Shown here in pieces: positions 44,704 through 54,289 of a stretch of 64,000 nucleotides of DNA. The notes below the pieces were generated by a model. The model saw only the letters and a list, made by a program, of their open reading frames with translations, ran no database searches and had not been told where the DNA came from. Source of the DNA: Bradyrhizobium zhanjiangense (lineage in GTDB: Bacteria; Pseudomonadota; Alphaproteobacteria; Rhizobiales; Xanthobacteraceae); assembly GCF_004114935.1 (NCBI RefSeq), contig NZ_CP022221.1:62001-126000 (forward strand), given 5' to 3'. Position numbers and translations under genes: made by a program. The first letter of the stretch is position 1. Each line of letters opens with the position of its first letter.

Positions 44704-45663
44704 ATGAGCAATGCCATCACTGCCACCGGAGAGAAGCCGCTAACTCCGGCCATGCTGCGCGAGTTGTCGATGCGGTGCAATTGGCGAGGTCTGGTCCGTG
44801 CGGCCAGCCACTACGGCGTCATCATCGTTGTCGGCGCGCTGATCTGGCTGGTCTCGTCGCGATACGGAATCGTCTGGACGTTGCCGCTGGTCGTCGTCCA
44901 AGGTTACTTTGTCGCATTCCTGTTCATGGTGGTACACGAGACCGCCCACAAGACGGCGTTTCGCAGCCGCGCTCTTAATCTCGCCTTCGGTCATCTCTCC
45001 TCGTTCGCGGTCGGCTTGCCTTACGAATATTACTGCCTGTTCCACTGGGATCATCATCGGTATACGCAGGATCCAAAGAGGGACCCAGAACTGCTGTCGG
45101 TTCCGATCCCGACCTCGGACGCGCAACTGGTGATCGTCTACAGCGGTCTGCGGCAAGTTGCCTTCCGGGCGTGGCTGATGCTTCGCCATGCGTTGACCGG
45201 CAACGCCACGTCACCCTGGATTCCGGAAAGCAAGCGCTGCGTTGTCGTGAGGGAAGCACGCCTCTATCTGGCAGGCTACGTCGCGCTGCTGCTGGCATCG
45301 GTCGCGCTGCACACCTTGTTCCTGTTGTGGGTCTGGGTCGTCCCCGTGATCGTCGGTCAATTGTTTCTGCGTCCGTATCTCCTTGCCGAACACACCGGTT
45401 GCGATCGTACGCGCAGCGCCTTCCAGAATACCCGCACCACCTATACCGCCATGTTCGTGCGCTGGTTTGCATGGAACATGCCCTATCATGTCGAGCACCA
45501 TGCCTATCCTTCGATTCCGTTCCATGCGCTGCCGAAACTGAACGGGATCGTCGCCGATCAGATCGTCTACAGGGGCCCGGGCTACATCGCAGTGACGCGG
45601 CAGACGTGGGCCTGGTTTCGCCGCGCACGCAACGGCATCGAAAGCTCGGTCGGTTCTGATTGA
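44704..45663 (+). CDS. Membrane fatty acid desaturase
   Basis: 319 residues with about four membrane segments and the three histidine boxes of di-iron desaturases: VHETAHKTAF, HWDHHRYTQ and HVEHHAYPS. It introduces double bonds into acyl chains or hydroxylates a related lipid. It stands alone, 44.7-45.7 kb, before an importer operon. Substrate unknown. Confidence 0.9.
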   Translation: MSNAITATGEKPLTPAMLRELSMRCNWRGLVRAASHYGVIIVVGALIWLVSSRYGIVWTLPLVVVQGYFVAFLFMVVHETAHKTAFRSRALNLAFGHLSSFAVGLPYEYYCLFHWDHHRYTQDPKRDPELLSVPIPTSDAQLVIVYSGLRQVAFRAWLMLRHALTGNATSPWIPESKRCVVVREARLYLAGYVALLLASVALHTLFLLWVWVVPVIVGQLFLRPYLLAEHTGCDRTRSAFQNTRTTYTAMFVRWFAWNMPYHVEHHAYPSIPFHALPKLNGIVADQIVYRGPGYIAVTRQTWAWFRRARNGIESSVGSD

Positions 45664-45900
45664 ATCGGGATTAGGGCTTGGCGAAGGCCAGCAGGGCGCC
45701 GTTGTCGCAGGCTACGAAGCGCCCAAGGTGTGAGCAGCTTGATGAATTTATTGCACCAGTCACAGTCGGAAGCTGGTCTGCTTGCGCAAAAATTGGACAG
45801 CATCGAGCCTTGTCGATTAATTGCTTCACGGTCTCCCGTCTTGAGACGACCCTCTCGTCACGGTCGATCACTCCGGTCGCCGGCATCACAGGGGTTTGGC

Positions 45901-46899
45901 ATGCGATCAACAACCGCTCTTCGCTCTGCCGTGTTCGTGCTTACTGCGTCCTTCCTGTTTGCGACGCCTCAGCGCGCGACCGCCGAAGAATTGCTGAAGG
46001 CGCGGCTCGCCCAGAATCTTGGGCCGATCTCGGGACTGGCGATTGTCGCCAATGCGAAGGGCATTTTCGCCAGGCAGGGGCTCGACATCTCGGTCTCCAA
46101 TTTCACCAGCGGGAAGCAATGCCTCGATACGGTGCTTGGAGGAGGGGCGGATATCGCGACAACCGCCGAGGCGCCGGTCACGGCGGCCGCGATGGCGCAA
46201 CAGCCGATCGCCTTCGTGGCGGGGATGGAATATTCGGATCTCAAGACCATGACCGCGGCTTCTGCCGGGATCAAGACGAAGGCCGATCTGCGTGGAAAGC
46301 GAATCGCCTTTACGGCCGGAACCGGCAGCGAAGTTTACACGTCGGTTCTGTTGAAAGCGGCGGGCCTGACTTCGAAGGACGTGACGCTCGTCAACCTGCG
46401 ACCTCAGGAGATGCTCCCCGCCATGGCGGCCGGCAGCATCGACGCGTTCGATACCTGGGAGCCGCACGTCGCGAATGCGAAGAAGGCTCTTGGCGAAGGC
46501 GCGATCCCGCTTGAGACCAAAGGTCTCTACTCGGAGACCTTCAACATTGTCGTGACGCAGTCTTACCTCGCGGCCAACCCGGCGATCGTGAGCAAGTTCC
46601 TGGCGTCCCTCATCGAAGCCGAGGGCTGGCTCAAGGCGCATCCGGATGATGCGATCGACGTCATCGCCACAGCGACCGGGATGAAACGCGACGAATTGGC
46701 TTCGATCTGGCCGGACTATGTCTACCGTGTGCGCCTCGACGACAGGATTCTCACGACTCTGAAAACCCATGCTGCCTGGCGGCTCGAGACCGGCAATCAT
46801 CCTCCTGGAGCGAGCATGCCCGATTTCTCGAAAGTCCTGGTGACGGCGCCGCTGAAGACGCTCGATCCAGCTCGCGTCACGTTGGAGGCGCGCCCGTGA
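45901..46899 (+). CDS. ABC transporter substrate-binding protein, NitT/TauT type
   Basis: 332 residues with a signal peptide (RSTTALRSAVFVLTASFLFATPQRATA). The mature part has the SsuA/NMT1-like pattern: GLAIVANAKGIFARQGLDISVSNFTSGKQCLDTVLGGGADIATTAEAPVTAAAM and FDTWEPHVANAKKAL. It captures a small solute in the periplasm; sulfonates, nitrate, nitriles and pyrimidines are all known for the family. Start at 45901; the longer frame lacks support. First gene of a three-gene importer. Confidence 0.9.
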   Translation: MRSTTALRSAVFVLTASFLFATPQRATAEELLKARLAQNLGPISGLAIVANAKGIFARQGLDISVSNFTSGKQCLDTVLGGGADIATTAEAPVTAAAMAQQPIAFVAGMEYSDLKTMTAASAGIKTKADLRGKRIAFTAGTGSEVYTSVLLKAAGLTSKDVTLVNLRPQEMLPAMAAGSIDAFDTWEPHVANAKKALGEGAIPLETKGLYSETFNIVVTQSYLAANPAIVSKFLASLIEAEGWLKAHPDDAIDVIATATGMKRDELASIWPDYVYRVRLDDRILTTLKTHAAWRLETGNHPPGASMPDFSKVLVTAPLKTLDPARVTLEARP

Positions 46900-47675
46900 G
46901 TGTGGGGAGACGCAGCAGCGCGAGCGCGACCGCACGGCTGAGCGTATTGTTCGCCGTCCTCTCCGTGCCCGCCTTCACAGGCGTGTGGGAACTGGTTGCG
47001 CGCTCCGGCATCGTGAACGCCGTGCTGTTTCCGCCACCATCGACCGTCGCTGTCGCCATTCTCGAATGGATTCGCAGCGGACAATTCTTCGCCGACCTGA
47101 TGGCGAGCCTCTCGCGCGTGGCCGCGGGATTTGCGATCGGGGCCGCGGGCGGGATCGTGCTCGGCGTCCTGACTGGCCGGTTTCGGCTGGTGTCCAGCCT
47201 GCTTTCACCCTTGTTTCACATCCTTCGTCCAATTCCTCCCGTCGCCTTCGTGCCGATCGTCATCCTTTGGTTTGGCCTCTCGGAGACAGGCAAGCTTTTC
47301 CTGGTCGTTTGGGGAGTGTTCTTCACGGTATGGCTCGCGACCCACATCGGGGTGCAGAAAGTCGATCGCGGACTTATCCGTGCCGCCCAGATGCTCGGCA
47401 CGCCGCAGCCACAGATGCTGTGGGAGATCGTCCTTCTTGGCGCGCTGCCCTATATCACGGTCGGTCTTCGGACCGCGGTAAGCATCTCCTTCTACACGCT
47501 GGTCGCCGCCGAATTGGCGGGAGCGTTCGCCGGCATCGTCTACCGTATCGAAATTGCGCAACAGAACATGCAAACGGGTCAGGTCATGGGCGGGTTGGCG
47601 GCTCTCGGGCTGCTTTCCTTCGTCGCCGACCGTTCCTTTGCGACTCTTGCCGAACGTGCCGTGTGGTGGCGATGA
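46896..47675 (+). CDS. ABC transporter permease, NitT/TauT type
   Basis: 259 residues with about six membrane helices. The EAA loop is visible in GLIRAAQMLGTPQPQMLWEIVLLGALPYITVGLRTAVSISFY. It pairs with the substrate-binding protein before it (GTG start overlapping the stop) and the ATPase after it (ATGA overlap). The GTG two codons on is an alternative start. Confidence 0.9.
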   Translation: MSVGRRSSASATARLSVLFAVLSVPAFTGVWELVARSGIVNAVLFPPPSTVAVAILEWIRSGQFFADLMASLSRVAAGFAIGAAGGIVLGVLTGRFRLVSSLLSPLFHILRPIPPVAFVPIVILWFGLSETGKLFLVVWGVFFTVWLATHIGVQKVDRGLIRAAQMLGTPQPQMLWEIVLLGALPYITVGLRTAVSISFYTLVAAELAGAFAGIVYRIEIAQQNMQTGQVMGGLAALGLLSFVADRSFATLAERAVWWR

Positions 47676-48538
47676 CCCCGAGCCTGCTTCGTCCAGACCA
47701 GTCGCTCAGGCTCGTGGATACGTATTCGCCGTCCGCCCCGGCGCGTCAGGCGATCATCCGGGTCGAGGATTTGAGCATCGTCTTCGATGCGCCGAGCGGA
47801 CAGGTCATCGCGGTCGATCGCGTATCCCTGGCGGTAGCCCAGGGAGAATTCGTCTCGATCGTCGGTCCATCCGGCTGCGGCAAGTCCACGCTCCTGAATG
47901 CGATGGCCGGCCTCGAGCGGCCGTTCGAGGGCCAAGTGCTCATGGCCGGCGAAGCAACGCGCGCACCGCGACCCGAGATCGGGATGGTCTTCCAGCAGCC
48001 ACATCTGTTTCCGTGGAAATCGGTACGCCGGAACATCGCGCACGGGCCGCGCGCCCTCGGCAAGCCGAAAGCGGAGGCGCTGCGGATTGCCGACGACCTC
48101 ATCGAGATGATCGGGCTGACCAAATTTGCGTCGGCATATCCGCACACGCTATCTGGAGGCATGCAGCAGCGGGTTGCGATTGCCCGTGCCCTCGCCAACC
48201 AGCCGCGCGTGCTGTTGATGGACGAGCCGTTCGGGGCGCTGGATGCACAGACCCGGGCGGTCATGCAGGACAATCTGCTCGAGCTCCGCGAGCGGATCAA
48301 CGCAACAATCGTCTTCGTCACACACGACATCGATGAAGCGATCCTTCTCTCTGACCGTGTGCTGATCATGAGCGCGGGACCAGGCCGCATCCTCAAGGAT
48401 CTTCAGGTGAGTCTGCCGCGACCGCGCTCCAGCGCCATCGTTGCGGAGGCTGCCTATCTCGCCCTCAAGCGGGATTGCCTTGACCTGATCCGCTCGGAAG
48501 GCCGCCGGGCCTTCGAGCAAATGGAAGTCAAGGCGTAG
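47672..48538 (+). CDS. ABC transporter ATP-binding protein, NitT/TauT type
   Basis: 288 residues. Walker A VGPSGCGKSTLL, Q-loop VFQQPHLFPWKSV, signature LSGGMQQRVAIARAL, Walker B VLLMDEPFGALD and switch His THDIDEAI are all intact. The C-terminal tail is that of SsuB/TauB-like ATPases. It energises import through the permease before it. Confidence 0.93.
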   Translation: MTPSLLRPDQSLRLVDTYSPSAPARQAIIRVEDLSIVFDAPSGQVIAVDRVSLAVAQGEFVSIVGPSGCGKSTLLNAMAGLERPFEGQVLMAGEATRAPRPEIGMVFQQPHLFPWKSVRRNIAHGPRALGKPKAEALRIADDLIEMIGLTKFASAYPHTLSGGMQQRVAIARALANQPRVLLMDEPFGALDAQTRAVMQDNLLELRERINATIVFVTHDIDEAILLSDRVLIMSAGPGRILKDLQVSLPRPRSSAIVAEAAYLALKRDCLDLIRSEGRRAFEQMEVKA

Positions 48539-48605
48539 GCGCCTGACGACAGCTCTGGCATGGCTCTTGAATGGCTTTCCTTGCGGCGGGCAAGGGAGCG
48601 AGCAG

Positions 48606-49331
48606 ATGTCAGCGGCAAGTCTCAGGAATACGACCGGCATCATGCTGGCGGGATCGGATGCTCTGGTCGGGTCGCTGCCCAGCTTGTTGGATCCGTTGTG
48701 TGAGGCTGACCGGCGTCGTGTCCTCGCCATCGGCCGCGAGGAGGTCCTGCAAGCAGGCAAGCATGTCTGGCGCCAGGGCGATCTGCAGAACGGCATTTAT
48801 CTGATCGAAGAGGGGCGTATTCGCAGCTACTACGCGGCTCCTTCCGGACGCGAGGTGACGCTGGCCTACTGGTTCGCCGGCAATTTCGTCGGCGGCCCGG
48901 ATCTGTTCGGTACTGGTGCCCACGTATGGTCTTCGGTCGCGGTGGAACGGAGCCAGGTTACGTTCTTGCCCGGCCCAGCCCTGCGCGCGCTGGCGCTTCA
49001 ATCGGCTAGTATCGCGGTCGCGCTGCTGGATGCACTCGCCTTCAAGGCACGGTGCTATTCGGCCATGGCGCAAATGCTGGGGACCCGCTCGGTGACCGAG
49101 CGGTTGCATCGTCTGTTGGTCTTCCTCTCGAAGATCTACGGCTCGCAGCAGGGCCGTGAGATCGTGATCGGGATCCCGTTCACACATGGTGATCTCGCCA
49201 ATCTGATCGGTTCAACACGCCAATGGGTTACGGTGCAGCTTTCCCGCATGCAGGCAAGGGGTGTCATCCGTTATCACCGAGGCCTGATTGTAATCCTCAA
49301 TCCGCGCGCTCTCGATCTCGAAGTCGTCTAG
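48606..49331 (+). CDS. Crp/Fnr-family transcriptional regulator
   Basis: 241 residues. Cyclic-nucleotide-like domain (about 20-130: LQNGIYLIEEGRIRSYYAAPSGREVTLAYWFAGNFVGG) and a winged helix with HGDLANLIGSTRQWVTVQLSRMQARGVI. The cysteines needed for an FNR iron-sulfur cluster are absent. It probably controls the importer before it or the amidase after it. Its stop codon shares a palindromic CTAG with the stop of the convergent amidase gene. Confidence 0.88.
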   Translation: MSAASLRNTTGIMLAGSDALVGSLPSLLDPLCEADRRRVLAIGREEVLQAGKHVWRQGDLQNGIYLIEEGRIRSYYAAPSGREVTLAYWFAGNFVGGPDLFGTGAHVWSSVAVERSQVTFLPGPALRALALQSASIAVALLDALAFKARCYSAMAQMLGTRSVTERLHRLLVFLSKIYGSQQGREIVIGIPFTHGDLANLIGSTRQWVTVQLSRMQARGVIRYHRGLIVILNPRALDLEVV

Positions 49332-50710
49332 GACGCGGCCTTCGGATATACTCTTGGATCGAACAGTGCAGCCTTCGCATCGGGCAGCCATCGCTCGGCA
49401 AGGTCGAGAAGAGCATAGTCGTACCACGCAGGCGCTAGCAAAGTGATGCCCATCGGCATGCCGTTGCCGAGCGTTGCGTTGGGAACTGCCACCGCGCACA
49501 AGTCCACGAGATTGGCAAAATAAGAGTAATAACCGAGGCGACTATTGAGCGTGACCGGATCTTCCATCATCTCCGAGATCGTAAAGGGGCGTGGCGCGGT
49601 AGGTACTACCAAGACATCGATCTCCTCGAAAAGCGATTGGATCTGGCGTCGCAGCTTCAAGAGTCGATGTTGCGCGGCAAAAGCATCTATTGCGGAAAAC
49701 CGGACAGCTGCGCTCAGCACGTTGCGGATGACGTCAAGCAGGTTTCCATGGTCGATGTCCAGGAGCGCGCTGATCGCCGCATGACGTTCGGCAATCCAAG
49801 GCCCTGAAAAGAGCATTTCACCGGCTTCGGCGAAAGGCGCGAAGTCAATTTGCCTGGCTTGGCCTCCCAGTTCCGAAAGCCTCGTGCAGGCCTGCCTGTA
49901 AAGATCATTGCATTCCGGCATTCCGAATGAATTCAGATGACCGGCAGAGACCTGGCCGAACCGGAATTTGCGAGGAGATGGAGAGGACGAGGCAATCCGT
50001 TGGCGGCTATAAGGATCGCTGTCGTCGAATCCTTCGATCAACCCGAGCAGAATTCGACCCTCGGCAATGGAATTGCAGAAAATCGAGGGGCAATCGAGCG
50101 TCGGACAGTTCGGCACAAGCCCCCGGGATGAGACGAGGCCGACGGTTGGCTTGATCCCGATGATCCCATTGAAGCCTGCGGGAATCCTGCCCGAGCCGCC
50201 GGTATCTGTGCCGAGAGCGAAGGCAACATGGCCGGATGCTACGGCAGCAGCCGAACCGGAGCTCGAACCGCCGGAAATATACAGATCGTTAGCAGCGCTG
50301 GAACAGGCACCATAGGGGGAGCGGGTGCCGGACAGTCCGGTTGCGAATTGATCTAGGTTGGTTTTGCCAAGACAGATCGCACCCGCGGCCGTCAATCTCT
50401 CGACGCATCTGGCCGATTGCGCAGCCACATATTCGAATGACGGACAGGCAGCTGTCGTTGGCATGTCCTCAACATCAATGTTGTCCTTGACGCCGAATGG
50501 CACGCCAAGGAGCGGCAGGACTTCACCCTCCTCCGCTCGCTGCACAAGGGCATCAGCCTCGGCCAGCGCTTCTTCTATGGGCCGCACATAGATCCAGCAG
50601 TTGCGGCGCCGGTCCCGTTCGATGCGCTCATAGACGGTTGTGATGATGGAGGCTAACTCGGCAGGCGAACGTAGAGGTCGACTCTGCGCGGATAAGATAG
50701 CTTGCGGCAC
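49328..50710 (-). CDS. Allophanate hydrolase-like amidase
   Basis: 460 residues of the amidase-signature family: PLLGVPFGVKDNIDVEDMPTTAACPSFEY, ISGGSSSGSAAAVASG, and GTDTGGSGRIPAGFNG. These strings match the amidase half of allophanate hydrolases (AtzF/DUR1,2), which split allophanate from urea or biuret breakdown. The C-terminal domain found in the long form is missing. The GTG at 50710 is chosen because AGGAG lies eight bases upstream; ATGs at 50740 and 50773 are alternatives. The neighbouring importer suggests uptake and use of a nitrogenous compound. Confidence 0.8.
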   Translation of the reverse strand: MPQAILSAQSRPLRSPAELASIITTVYERIERDRRRNCWIYVRPIEEALAEADALVQRAEEGEVLPLLGVPFGVKDNIDVEDMPTTAACPSFEYVAAQSARCVERLTAAGAICLGKTNLDQFATGLSGTRSPYGACSSAANDLYISGGSSSGSAAAVASGHVAFALGTDTGGSGRIPAGFNGIIGIKPTVGLVSSRGLVPNCPTLDCPSIFCNSIAEGRILLGLIEGFDDSDPYSRQRIASSSPSPRKFRFGQVSAGHLNSFGMPECNDLYRQACTRLSELGGQARQIDFAPFAEAGEMLFSGPWIAERHAAISALLDIDHGNLLDVIRNVLSAAVRFSAIDAFAAQHRLLKLRRQIQSLFEEIDVLVVPTAPRPFTISEMMEDPVTLNSRLGYYSYFANLVDLCAVAVPNATLGNGMPMGITLLAPAWYDYALLDLAERWLPDAKAALFDPRVYPKAAS

Positions 50711-50783
50711 GGAATGAACTCCTGAGGGGCATGACTCCATAAATATGAAGCCGCTGCCCTGTAATGAAAGCAACTAAGCGCCT

Positions 50784-50833
50784 CGGCCGCACCGGCAGGA
50801 CTCGAACTTGCAACCAAACCATTATGAGCGGCA
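50784..50833 (-). pseudogene. 3' half of a tRNA (CAT anticodon), likely tRNA-Ile2 or Met
   Basis: On the minus strand the sequence has an anticodon loop CTCATAA, then a T-arm GCAAG-TTCGAGT-CCTGC and an acceptor end CGGTGCG, with CCG where CCA is expected. The 5' half is absent. Such 3' halves are left when an integrating element duplicates a tRNA end. The surroundings (50834-51260) have no gene. Confidence 0.6.
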
Positions 50834-51260
50834 GACTATCGACCGGCCTTGTTGATTTCCCTGCGTTTTCGTTCGGGTTCGATCGCGTTCGTCACGGTTC
50901 GTTTCGGGCTGTTTTTGGTGCGAAACCGGTGCGGATGAGGCGAGACGTTCAGACACCTAACCTGAAGGTCATAGGTTCAAAACACTATCCACGAATTGAA
51001 CCTACCAATTAGATCGGGTTGCGCAGCTGATCCCTTCGACTGCCGATCTCGTCATGGAGCGCAGACCACGCGGGGGCGATCTAAACCGCCGGCCTCGCGG
51101 CTGCGTTGTCCGAATCTTGGTAGGTCTTTGATGAGCCTCGCTTCCGCAAACAGGGCGCGGCCAATCGCCTGCAGCTGACTGCGGAGATGGTCCTGAGGAG
51201 CTTGTGTCGCGCAATATACCCGGCATTCACGTCGGGAATTGCGCGGTTCGTAAGTATCCT

Positions 51261-51353
51261 AGATCGCAGTCTGGCGAACAGAATCGCGCAAATGGCGGAG
51301 AGAGTGTCAGTCAACTCCCATTGAAAGATAGAGCATTTTCGACCTTCATAGAC
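51261..51353 (+). repeat. att-like junction between the transporter and catabolic blocks
   Basis: Core AATGGCGGAGAGAGTG (51291-51306) is identical to 57935-57950 at the end of tRNA-Ser. The left arm (51261-51289) is 72 percent like that at 44126-44156 and the right arm resembles 44182-44224. Direct orientation with the tRNA copy. Confidence 0.7.
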
Positions 51354-51402
51354 CAAAACCCACCATTCGAGCTACGGCCCGAAATGGGATTTCGCCGCCG
51401 GG

Positions 51403-51485
51403 AAAAGCCTGTTCAGCCAATGGCCCATCATCGACAACAACCCCATCGAGCGACAAGCGAAAGGCAAATTGCCGTCGCGCGCATG
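51403..51485 (+). mobile_element. IS66-family transposase remnant
   Basis: One frame reads SLFSQWPIIDNNPIERQ, the conserved C-terminal IS66 TnpC motif (DNNPIER). The frame is short and degenerate beyond it; no terminal repeats or other IS66 genes remain. It lies in the gene-free region before the M24 peptidase gene, near the 51.29 kb junction. Confidence 0.55.
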
Positions 51486-51642
51486 GGGCACAAATCCCAG
51501 TCCCGTGCGTGCCGCAGAACCGATCCGCAGGTCATGGCCGAAACGCGAGAGCGGCGATCCCGAACGCGGCAAACAGCATTCCCGACCAGAAATCCCTGGT
51601 CAGCAACATCCGTTTGAGCACCATGCCCACCATTTCGAAAAC

Positions 51643-52830
51643 TCAGGCTTTGCCCGCGATGTTCCATCCGCGTGCGATGTCGCCGGGGGCTTCCCAGCCA
51701 TCCTCAGTGACGATCAGCGTATCCTCGAGCTTGATGTAGCCGCGCGAAGGATGGAGCATCGCGGTCTCGACCGAGATCACCATCCCGGGCTGCAGCGGCC
51801 GATCGGCATCGTAAGGCGCATAAGGCACCGGCCCACGTCCGGTGAGCCGCGGCGCTTCGTGACTGACAAGGCCGATGCCGTGCGCCGTGTAGTCCAGCAC
51901 ATTGCTATGCGGCGCCCGGCGCACCGCCTCTTCGCCGGCGGCGATGATTTCGCCGCCACGCGCACCGGGGCTGATCGCGCCGCGCGCTACCTGCTGGATC
52001 TCCTCGATCTCGTGCAGCAGGTCGTGCAATTCCGCGTCGGGCTCGCCCACCACGCCCATGCGGCTGAGGTCGCCGATATAGCCTTTATAGTTGCCGCCGG
52101 AATCGAGCGAGATCACGTCGCCCGCCTTCAAGCGCTGATCGGAGGGTGCGCGATTGTGGCTGTTGCCGGCAGCAATCAGGCAGTACTCGAACACAAGGTC
52201 CCTGTCGTGTTCCTCGCGCCGCAGCCGATCGACGATATCGTGCTTGCTCATGCCCGGCGTGCTGATGTCGAAGGTCGCCGTCATCGCGTTCACCACGCGC
52301 TCGGAAGCTTCACGCACCAGGTCAAGCTCTGCCGCGGTCTTGACCGCGCGCAGCCGTTCCAGCACGAATTGCGCGTCCGCCAGCGACGCGCCGCCGAGCT
52401 CTTTGCTCAGGAGATCCTTGGCATCGGACGGCAGGAAACTCGGCTCGAACCCGACGCGTTTCACGTCGGCGCCCAGCGCCTTGATGTGATCGATGGCGAG
52501 ACGGATCGCGTCCGTGCTACCCCAGGAAGCGGTCTTGACCGCGGGCGCCGCAATGCGGCCGAGTTCCTTCTCGAACCCTTCCATGCGGTTGCCGATATAG
52601 AGCGCATTCTCCGGACGCCCGCGCTGATAGACGTACACCGGCAAATAGCGGCTGACGCCAATCGCCTCCATCGCGTCGAAGAAGAAAAAGCGATAGCCGC
52701 CGAGCAGATACTGAACGTTGTGGCGGGACGTGACGACCAGCGCGTCGAGTCCCGCCTCGTGCATCAGCCGGTCGAGCTTTTCGGTATCGAACGGCGCGCG
52801 CGCTGTGATCTTCCTGTCCGCTACATTCAT
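51643..52830 (-). CDS. M24-family metallopeptidase (Xaa-Pro aminopeptidase-like)
   Basis: 395 residues. The pita-bread metal ligands are seen: Asp in ISLDSGGNYKGYIGDLSR (two), His in AHGIGLVSHEAPR, Glu in VISVETAML and IKLEDTLIV. N-terminal creatinase-like domain up to about 170. It cleaves a peptide or amide bond next to proline or acts on a creatine-like compound. Last gene of the operon that starts with the FAD monooxygenase. Confidence 0.88.
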   Translation of the reverse strand: MNVADRKITARAPFDTEKLDRLMHEAGLDALVVTSRHNVQYLLGGYRFFFFDAMEAIGVSRYLPVYVYQRGRPENALYIGNRMEGFEKELGRIAAPAVKTASWGSTDAIRLAIDHIKALGADVKRVGFEPSFLPSDAKDLLSKELGGASLADAQFVLERLRAVKTAAELDLVREASERVVNAMTATFDISTPGMSKHDIVDRLRREEHDRDLVFEYCLIAAGNSHNRAPSDQRLKAGDVISLDSGGNYKGYIGDLSRMGVVGEPDAELHDLLHEIEEIQQVARGAISPGARGGEIIAAGEEAVRRAPHSNVLDYTAHGIGLVSHEAPRLTGRGPVPYAPYDADRPLQPGMVISVETAMLHPSRGYIKLEDTLIVTEDGWEAPGDIARGWNIAGKA

Positions 52831-52843
52831 GCCCTTGCTCCAA

Positions 52844-54289
52844 TCATGCTCGCTGGGTCGTGGCGTGCTCGCGCACCGGCACCGTTTCGCGCGGTGCTAC
52901 GGCCGGATCGCCGCTCTCTAGCGCCAGCGGCTTGCCATGGGTTTCGATACCAAGCAGGCTGAAGGCGAGCCCGATCGCGAGGCCGCAGGCGGCCAGGAAC
53001 AGAAAGGCCGGCGTGACGGCCTCGATGGTGGCCTTGGGCGTGATCAGATTCGACGCGCCGGCGATCAGCGCGAGGCAGAGCGGTCCCGAAATCTTTCCGA
53101 CACCGTTGGCGGCCTGCGCCAGTCCCACGCCGCGCGCGCTTAGCCGCACCGGAAAGATCTCGGCGGAATACGGCGCGATGTTGGAAAAACCGCCGTCGAA
53201 GAACAACGCCGCCGGGATCAACACCACGACGAACGCCGGATAGCCAAAGATGATGCGGTCGAAGAACAGCGCCGCCGCGCCGAGCGAAAGCGCGATGCCA
53301 TAGCCCATGATCTCACCGCAGCGCCGCCGCCCAAGCCATTGCGGCAGGAACGAGAACGCGGTACGGCCGAGCATGCCGGTCAGGCTGACGAAGACGAAGA
53401 GATGGGCGGCCTGCATCGGCGACACGCCCATCAACAGCGCGACGATCGTGGGCCCCCACAGGAACACGCCGTAATTGGCCGTGCTCGCGCCGAACCAGAC
53501 GATCACCGTGAGCCAGAACAGTTTTGGCTTGGCCAACAGATCGGCGAAGCTCGAGGCCGGCGACCGCACATGGCCTGCCGGCGCGATAGCCGGCTGCGGC
53601 AAATTATCCGGCGGCACGTTTAATGCCCGGCCGACGATGCGGCGCGCCTCGGCGTGACGCCCGCGCGATACCAGCCAGCGCACGGACTCCGGCATAACAA
53701 CCGCGATCAGAATGGCCGGAGCCAGCGGCAAGAAACCCAGCGCCGCGAGGCCGCGCCAGCCGATCAACTGCAACAGCGTCGCGGCCGTGAGCGACGCCGC
53801 GAGGATTCCGAGCGAAACCGGGATCACCGTGACGCTGGTCAGGATCGTGCGGTGCCGCGTCGGCGTATATTCGACGATCAGCGGCAGCGCGACCGCGGCT
53901 ACAGCGCCGACGCCGAAGCCGACGACGAAGCGCAGGCACGCGAACAGGATCCACGCGCCGTCCGGGTTGATCGAGATGGAACCTGCGCCCAGCGCGCAAA
54001 GAACGACGCCTGCGATCGTCAACGTCTTGCGGCCGAAATGATCCGCCAGCGCGCCCCAGGCCAGCGATCCGACGATCGCGCCGACGCCGGCGCTGAGCAG
54101 CATGACCGAGGTCTGGCCGAACGTCAGGTGCCATTGCGGGGCCAGCACCGCCACCAGGAAGCCCACGATGAAGAAGTCGAAAAAATCAAAGATGCTTGTC
54201 GTGACGGCGAGCGCCATGCTGACCCAGTAACGGGCATTGAGCGGCGCCTCGTCATAGCGCGTGACGAGATCCTCCCCTTTGGTCTCCAT
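52844..54289 (-). CDS. MFS transporter, aromatic acid/H+ symporter type
   Basis: 481 residues, about 12 membrane segments. DFFDFFIVGFLVAVLAPQWHLTFGQ, the motif GALADHFGRKTLTIAG, LRFVVGFGVGAVAAVALPLIVEYTPTRHR and PESVRWLVSRGRHAEARR match the PcaK/BenK and metabolite:H+ symporter branch. Probably imports the compound degraded by the other operon members. Starts inside the end of the hydrolase gene (38-base overlap). Confidence 0.87.
   Translation of the reverse strand: METKGEDLVTRYDEAPLNARYWVSMALAVTTSIFDFFDFFIVGFLVAVLAPQWHLTFGQTSVMLLSAGVGAIVGSLAWGALADHFGRKTLTIAGVVLCALGAGSISINPDGAWILFACLRFVVGFGVGAVAAVALPLIVEYTPTRHRTILTSVTVIPVSLGILAASLTAATLLQLIGWRGLAALGFLPLAPAILIAVVMPESVRWLVSRGRHAEARRIVGRALNVPPDNLPQPAIAPAGHVRSPASSFADLLAKPKLFWLTVIVWFGASTANYGVFLWGPTIVALLMGVSPMQAAHLFVFVSLTGMLGRTAFSFLPQWLGRRRCGEIMGYGIALSLGAAALFFDRIIFGYPAFVVVLIPAALFFDGGFSNIAPYSAEIFPVRLSARGVGLAQAANGVGKISGPLCLALIAGASNLITPKATIEAVTPAFLFLAACGLAIGLAFSLLGIETHGKPLALESGDPAVAPRETVPVREHATTQRA

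Noticed and set aside
45671..45913. Minus-strand frame ending CSHLGRFVACDNGALLAFAKP
   Set aside because: The tail recalls the end of quinoprotein-like proteins, but it is short, isolated and without upstream blades; too weak to annotate.
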